Positions 7,391-8,898 of a stretch of 8,898 nt of DNA are shown here, piece after piece. The number at the start of each line of letters is the position of its first letter. Position 1 is the stretch's first letter. The translations under genes and the position numbers were made by a program. The stretch is from Blautia sp. (GTDB taxonomy: Bacteria > Bacillota > Clostridia > Lachnospirales > Lachnospiraceae): contig JAFWDX010000098.1 in the NCBI GenBank assembly GCA_017515945.1, positions 1 through 8,898 on the forward strand. Direction: 5' to 3'. The notes beneath the pieces are model-generated. The model made no database searches, was not told where the DNA came from, and saw nothing but the letters and a program-made list of their open reading frames with translations.

Positions 7391-7423
7391 CGTTACATTA
7401 TATGTGTGAGCAATTATGTAACG
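7391..7423. promoter_or_regulatory. Dyad CGTTACAT/ATGTAACG upstream of the solute-binding protein gene
   Basis: CGTTACAT at 7391-7398 is perfectly complementary to ATGTAACG at 7416-7423 across a 17-base A/T-rich loop. It lies 84 bp before the start at 7508, where an operator or 5' leader hairpin could sit. I see no well-spaced promoter hexamers between 7372 and 7500, so its role is undecided. It resembles the 5655-5690 dyad in arm length and in containing GTTAC/GTAAC. Confidence 0.4.
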
Positions 7424-7507
7424 TTCGATGATTGTCATTGGAATAAATGAAACTCGAAAGGCAAAATTTTCTGAGACAGATTTTGACATACAGGAGGTTA
7501 CCGAAAA

Positions 7508-8719
7508 ATGAGAAAAGCAAAACTGTTTTGCACACTGATGATGGCCGGTGCACTTATGACTAGTCTGTTTGTGCCAGCAGCGGCCGGAGAAAATACGGCT
7601 GAGGAAGCTGCTGTAACGACTGAAGCTGCAGTGGCAGAAGAGGCTGCAGAAGCTGCTGATGATGCACAGGCCGCCGCAGAAGAGACCGCAGAAGCAGCCG
7701 ATGCTGCACAGACCGCGGAAGAAGAGGTTACAGAGGCTGTCGATCCTGCCCAGAGCGAGACAGAAGGTGCTGCAGAAGCTGCCGGAGATGATGCGGAAGA
7801 TACGCAGCAGGCAGCTGCATCCATCCGCGTTGGCGCCATGGCCGGCCCGACCGCCATGGGCATGGTCCGTCTGATGGAACAGGCGGAGCTGGGCGAGACG
7901 CAGAATACTTATGAATTTGCTGACCTTATGACGGACGCTTCCGCTTTTGTCGCTCCGCTGGCTTCCGGCGAGCTGGATATCGCAGCTCTGCCGTCCAATC
8001 TTTCCTCTGTTCTTTACAACAAGACGGAGGGAGGGATCCAGGTTCTGGCAGTCAATGTTCTGAGCGTACTCAATATTGTGGAGCGCGGGGAGAGCATCAA
8101 CGCTGTAGCGGATCTGGCCGGAAAGAGCATTTATGCCACAGGCCAGGGGGCCACACCGGAAGCGGTGCTGCGCTATTTGTTAAAGGAAAACGGTGTGGAT
8201 CCGGATGCAGATCTCGAGATCCACTGGTGCGCGGATACCACTGAGGCGCTCTCCTTCATAACCGAGGATGCCGAAGCGATCGCCATGCTTCCGCAGCCTT
8301 TTGTCACCGCCGCATGCGCTAAGGTCGAGGATCTGCGTGTAGCCCTGAACCTCGGTGAGGAGTGGGATAAGCTGGAGAATGGATGCAGCATCGTGACCGG
8401 TGTGCTCGCTGTCCGCACGGAATTTGCACAGGCTCATCCGGATGAGGTGGCTGTGTTCCTTGATGAATATGCGGCTTCTGAAGAGTACGTCACCGGGCAG
8501 CCGGAGGAGGCTGCAGCTCTGATCGAGAAATACGGGATCGTCCAGTCAGCCGCCATGGCGCAGAAGGCGCTTCCGGAGTGCGGGATCACTTTCCTGACGG
8601 GAGAGGAGTGCAAGGATGCGCTTGAGGGTTATCTGCAGATCCTGGCGGATACGGATCCCGCGATGGTAGGCGGGAAGCTGCCGGGAGAAAATTTTTATTA
8701 TACTCGCGTGATCGGATAA
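7508..8719 (+). CDS. Secreted NitT/TauT-like ABC transporter solute-binding protein with repetitive linker
   Basis: The 403-residue protein has three parts. Residues 1-26 form a signal peptide (basic MRKAK, hydrophobic core, likely cleavage after PAAA), with no lipobox cysteine at the cleavage site. Residues 27-104 are a low-complexity Ala/Glu/Asp linker containing four 14-residue repeats (43-98). From SIRVGAMAGPTAMGMVRLME (105-124) to the end is a periplasmic-binding-protein fold of the nitrate/sulfonate/taurine class, with GELDIAALPSNL, DLAGKSIYATGQGATPE and AIAMLPQPF as recognisable family segments. Such proteins capture a small ligand for an ABC importer; the ligand cannot be predicted here. 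AGGAGG at 7492-7497 is 10 bases before the ATG. No permease or ATPase gene follows within 179 bp to the window end, and glyS lies upstream, so the partners are not adjacent on the visible side. Lack of a lipid anchor is unusual for a Gram-positive binding protein. Confidence 0.88.
   Translation: MRKAKLFCTLMMAGALMTSLFVPAAAGENTAEEAAVTTEAAVAEEAAEAADDAQAAAEETAEAADAAQTAEEEVTEAVDPAQSETEGAAEAAGDDAEDTQQAAASIRVGAMAGPTAMGMVRLMEQAELGETQNTYEFADLMTDASAFVAPLASGELDIAALPSNLSSVLYNKTEGGIQVLAVNVLSVLNIVERGESINAVADLAGKSIYATGQGATPEAVLRYLLKENGVDPDADLEIHWCADTTEALSFITEDAEAIAMLPQPFVTAACAKVEDLRVALNLGEEWDKLENGCSIVTGVLAVRTEFAQAHPDEVAVFLDEYAASEEYVTGQPEEAAALIEKYGIVQSAAMAQKALPECGITFLTGEECKDALEGYLQILADTDPAMVGGKLPGENFYYTRVIG
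7634..7801 (+). repeat. Four 42-bp in-frame tandem repeats in the linker
   Basis: Units at 7634-7675, 7676-7717, 7718-7759 and 7760-7801 encode residues 43-56, 57-70, 71-84 and 85-98. The first two are AEEAAEAADDAQAA and AEETAEAADAAQTA; the third and fourth are progressively diverged (EEEVTEAVDPAQSE, TEGAAEAAGDDAED). Each unit carries a central TEA or AEA block. The composition predicts an acidic helical or extended spacer between the membrane-exit point and the binding domain. Confidence 0.75.
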
Positions 8720-8754
8720 ATGGAAAATGTACTTGAGTTCCCGCGCGGTATTTG

Positions 8755-8806
8755 CAGAGGCTCTAAATACGTGGAAGCAAAGCATTCTACGTATTTAGAA
8801 CCTCTG
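8755..8806. repeat. Long hairpin downstream of the solute-binding protein gene
   Basis: CAGAGG 8755-8760 pairs with CCTCTG 8801-8806, and TCTAAATACGT 8762-8772 pairs with ACGTATTTAGA 8789-8799, with a single C/A mismatch between the blocks. Pairing continues inward (GAA with TTC, GC with GC) to an AAA loop at 8779-8781, so almost all 52 bases are in stem. It begins 36 bp after the stop codon. The bases that follow are GTGTACTG, not a T-run, so it may be an mRNA 3'-end stabiliser or another dispersed palindrome rather than a classical terminator. Confidence 0.75.
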
Positions 8807-8825
8807 GTGTACTGACGGTAGATGA

Positions 8826-8898
8826 ATGGGGTCAGGCCCTCCAAACATTCTGTGAACAACGTTCATGGTTTGTTCATGGGAACCCCATGAACAAACCA
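8826..8898. repeat. Second copy of the dispersed palindromic element, cut by the window edge
   Basis: Positions 8826-8874 match the - strand of 921-969 at 42 of 49 bases, including ATGGGGTC, GGCCCTCCAAAC, TGTGAACAA and GTTCAT blocks. Its inner part is a perfect 15-bp inverted repeat, TGGTTTGTTCATGGG at 8866-8880 with its complement at 8884-8898 around a 3-base loop, and the right arm ends exactly at the last base. The element therefore probably continues past the window and ends in the complement of ATGGGGTCAGGCCCT. Confidence 0.75.

Noticed and set aside
7498..7863. - strand frame rich in Ala/Ser opposite the binding-protein linker
   Set aside because: It is the complement of the Ala/Glu repeat region; low complexity explains the open frame.

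Overview
The window looks like chromosomal DNA from a GC-rich member of the Clostridia, most likely a Lachnospiraceae-type Firmicute. The grounds are AGGAGG-like ribosome binding sites, a homodimeric (Firmicute-type) glycyl-tRNA synthetase, a PreP-like M16C protease directly upstream of era and recO, and a Gram-positive style extracytoplasmic binding protein. This placement is inference from gene content and order; no rRNA or other marker is present. All six genes are on the + strand.

Layout: (1) 1-228 holds a large nested hairpin repeat and a good sigma-A-like promoter. (2) 229-828 encodes a 199-residue protein of unknown function. (3) 838-972 is a MITE/REPIN-like palindromic element. (4) 997-3924 is the M16C peptidase (PreP type), era follows at 3933-4853, and recO at 4850-5638 overlaps era by 4 bp. 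(5) After a 100-bp gap with an 8-bp dyad comes glyS, 5739-7136. (6) 7137-7507 is a 371-bp intergenic stretch with direct repeats, a 34-bp tandem repeat, a REPIN-like inverted pair and a dyad. (7) 7508-8719 encodes a secreted NitT/TauT-type solute-binding protein with a repetitive Ala/Glu linker. (8) 8720-8898 holds two long hairpins; the second resembles the 838-972 element and reaches the window edge.

The core block is housekeeping: peptide degradation (PreP-like), 30S ribosome maturation (Era), RecFOR recombination (RecO) and glycine charging (GlyRS). Tight spacing suggests the protease, era and recO form one transcription unit, possibly reading on into glyS.

The strongest anomaly is an amber (TAG) codon at 3820-3822 in the protease gene. 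The same frame continues for 33 family-like residues to a TAA that sits against the era ribosome binding site. This is either a recent C-terminal nonsense mutation, a readthrough codon or a base-call error. The second theme is a dispersed family of palindromes with a GGGGTC(A/T)G(A/G)CCCC-like core, seen six times and only between genes. I did not find a convincing new multi-gene system here.
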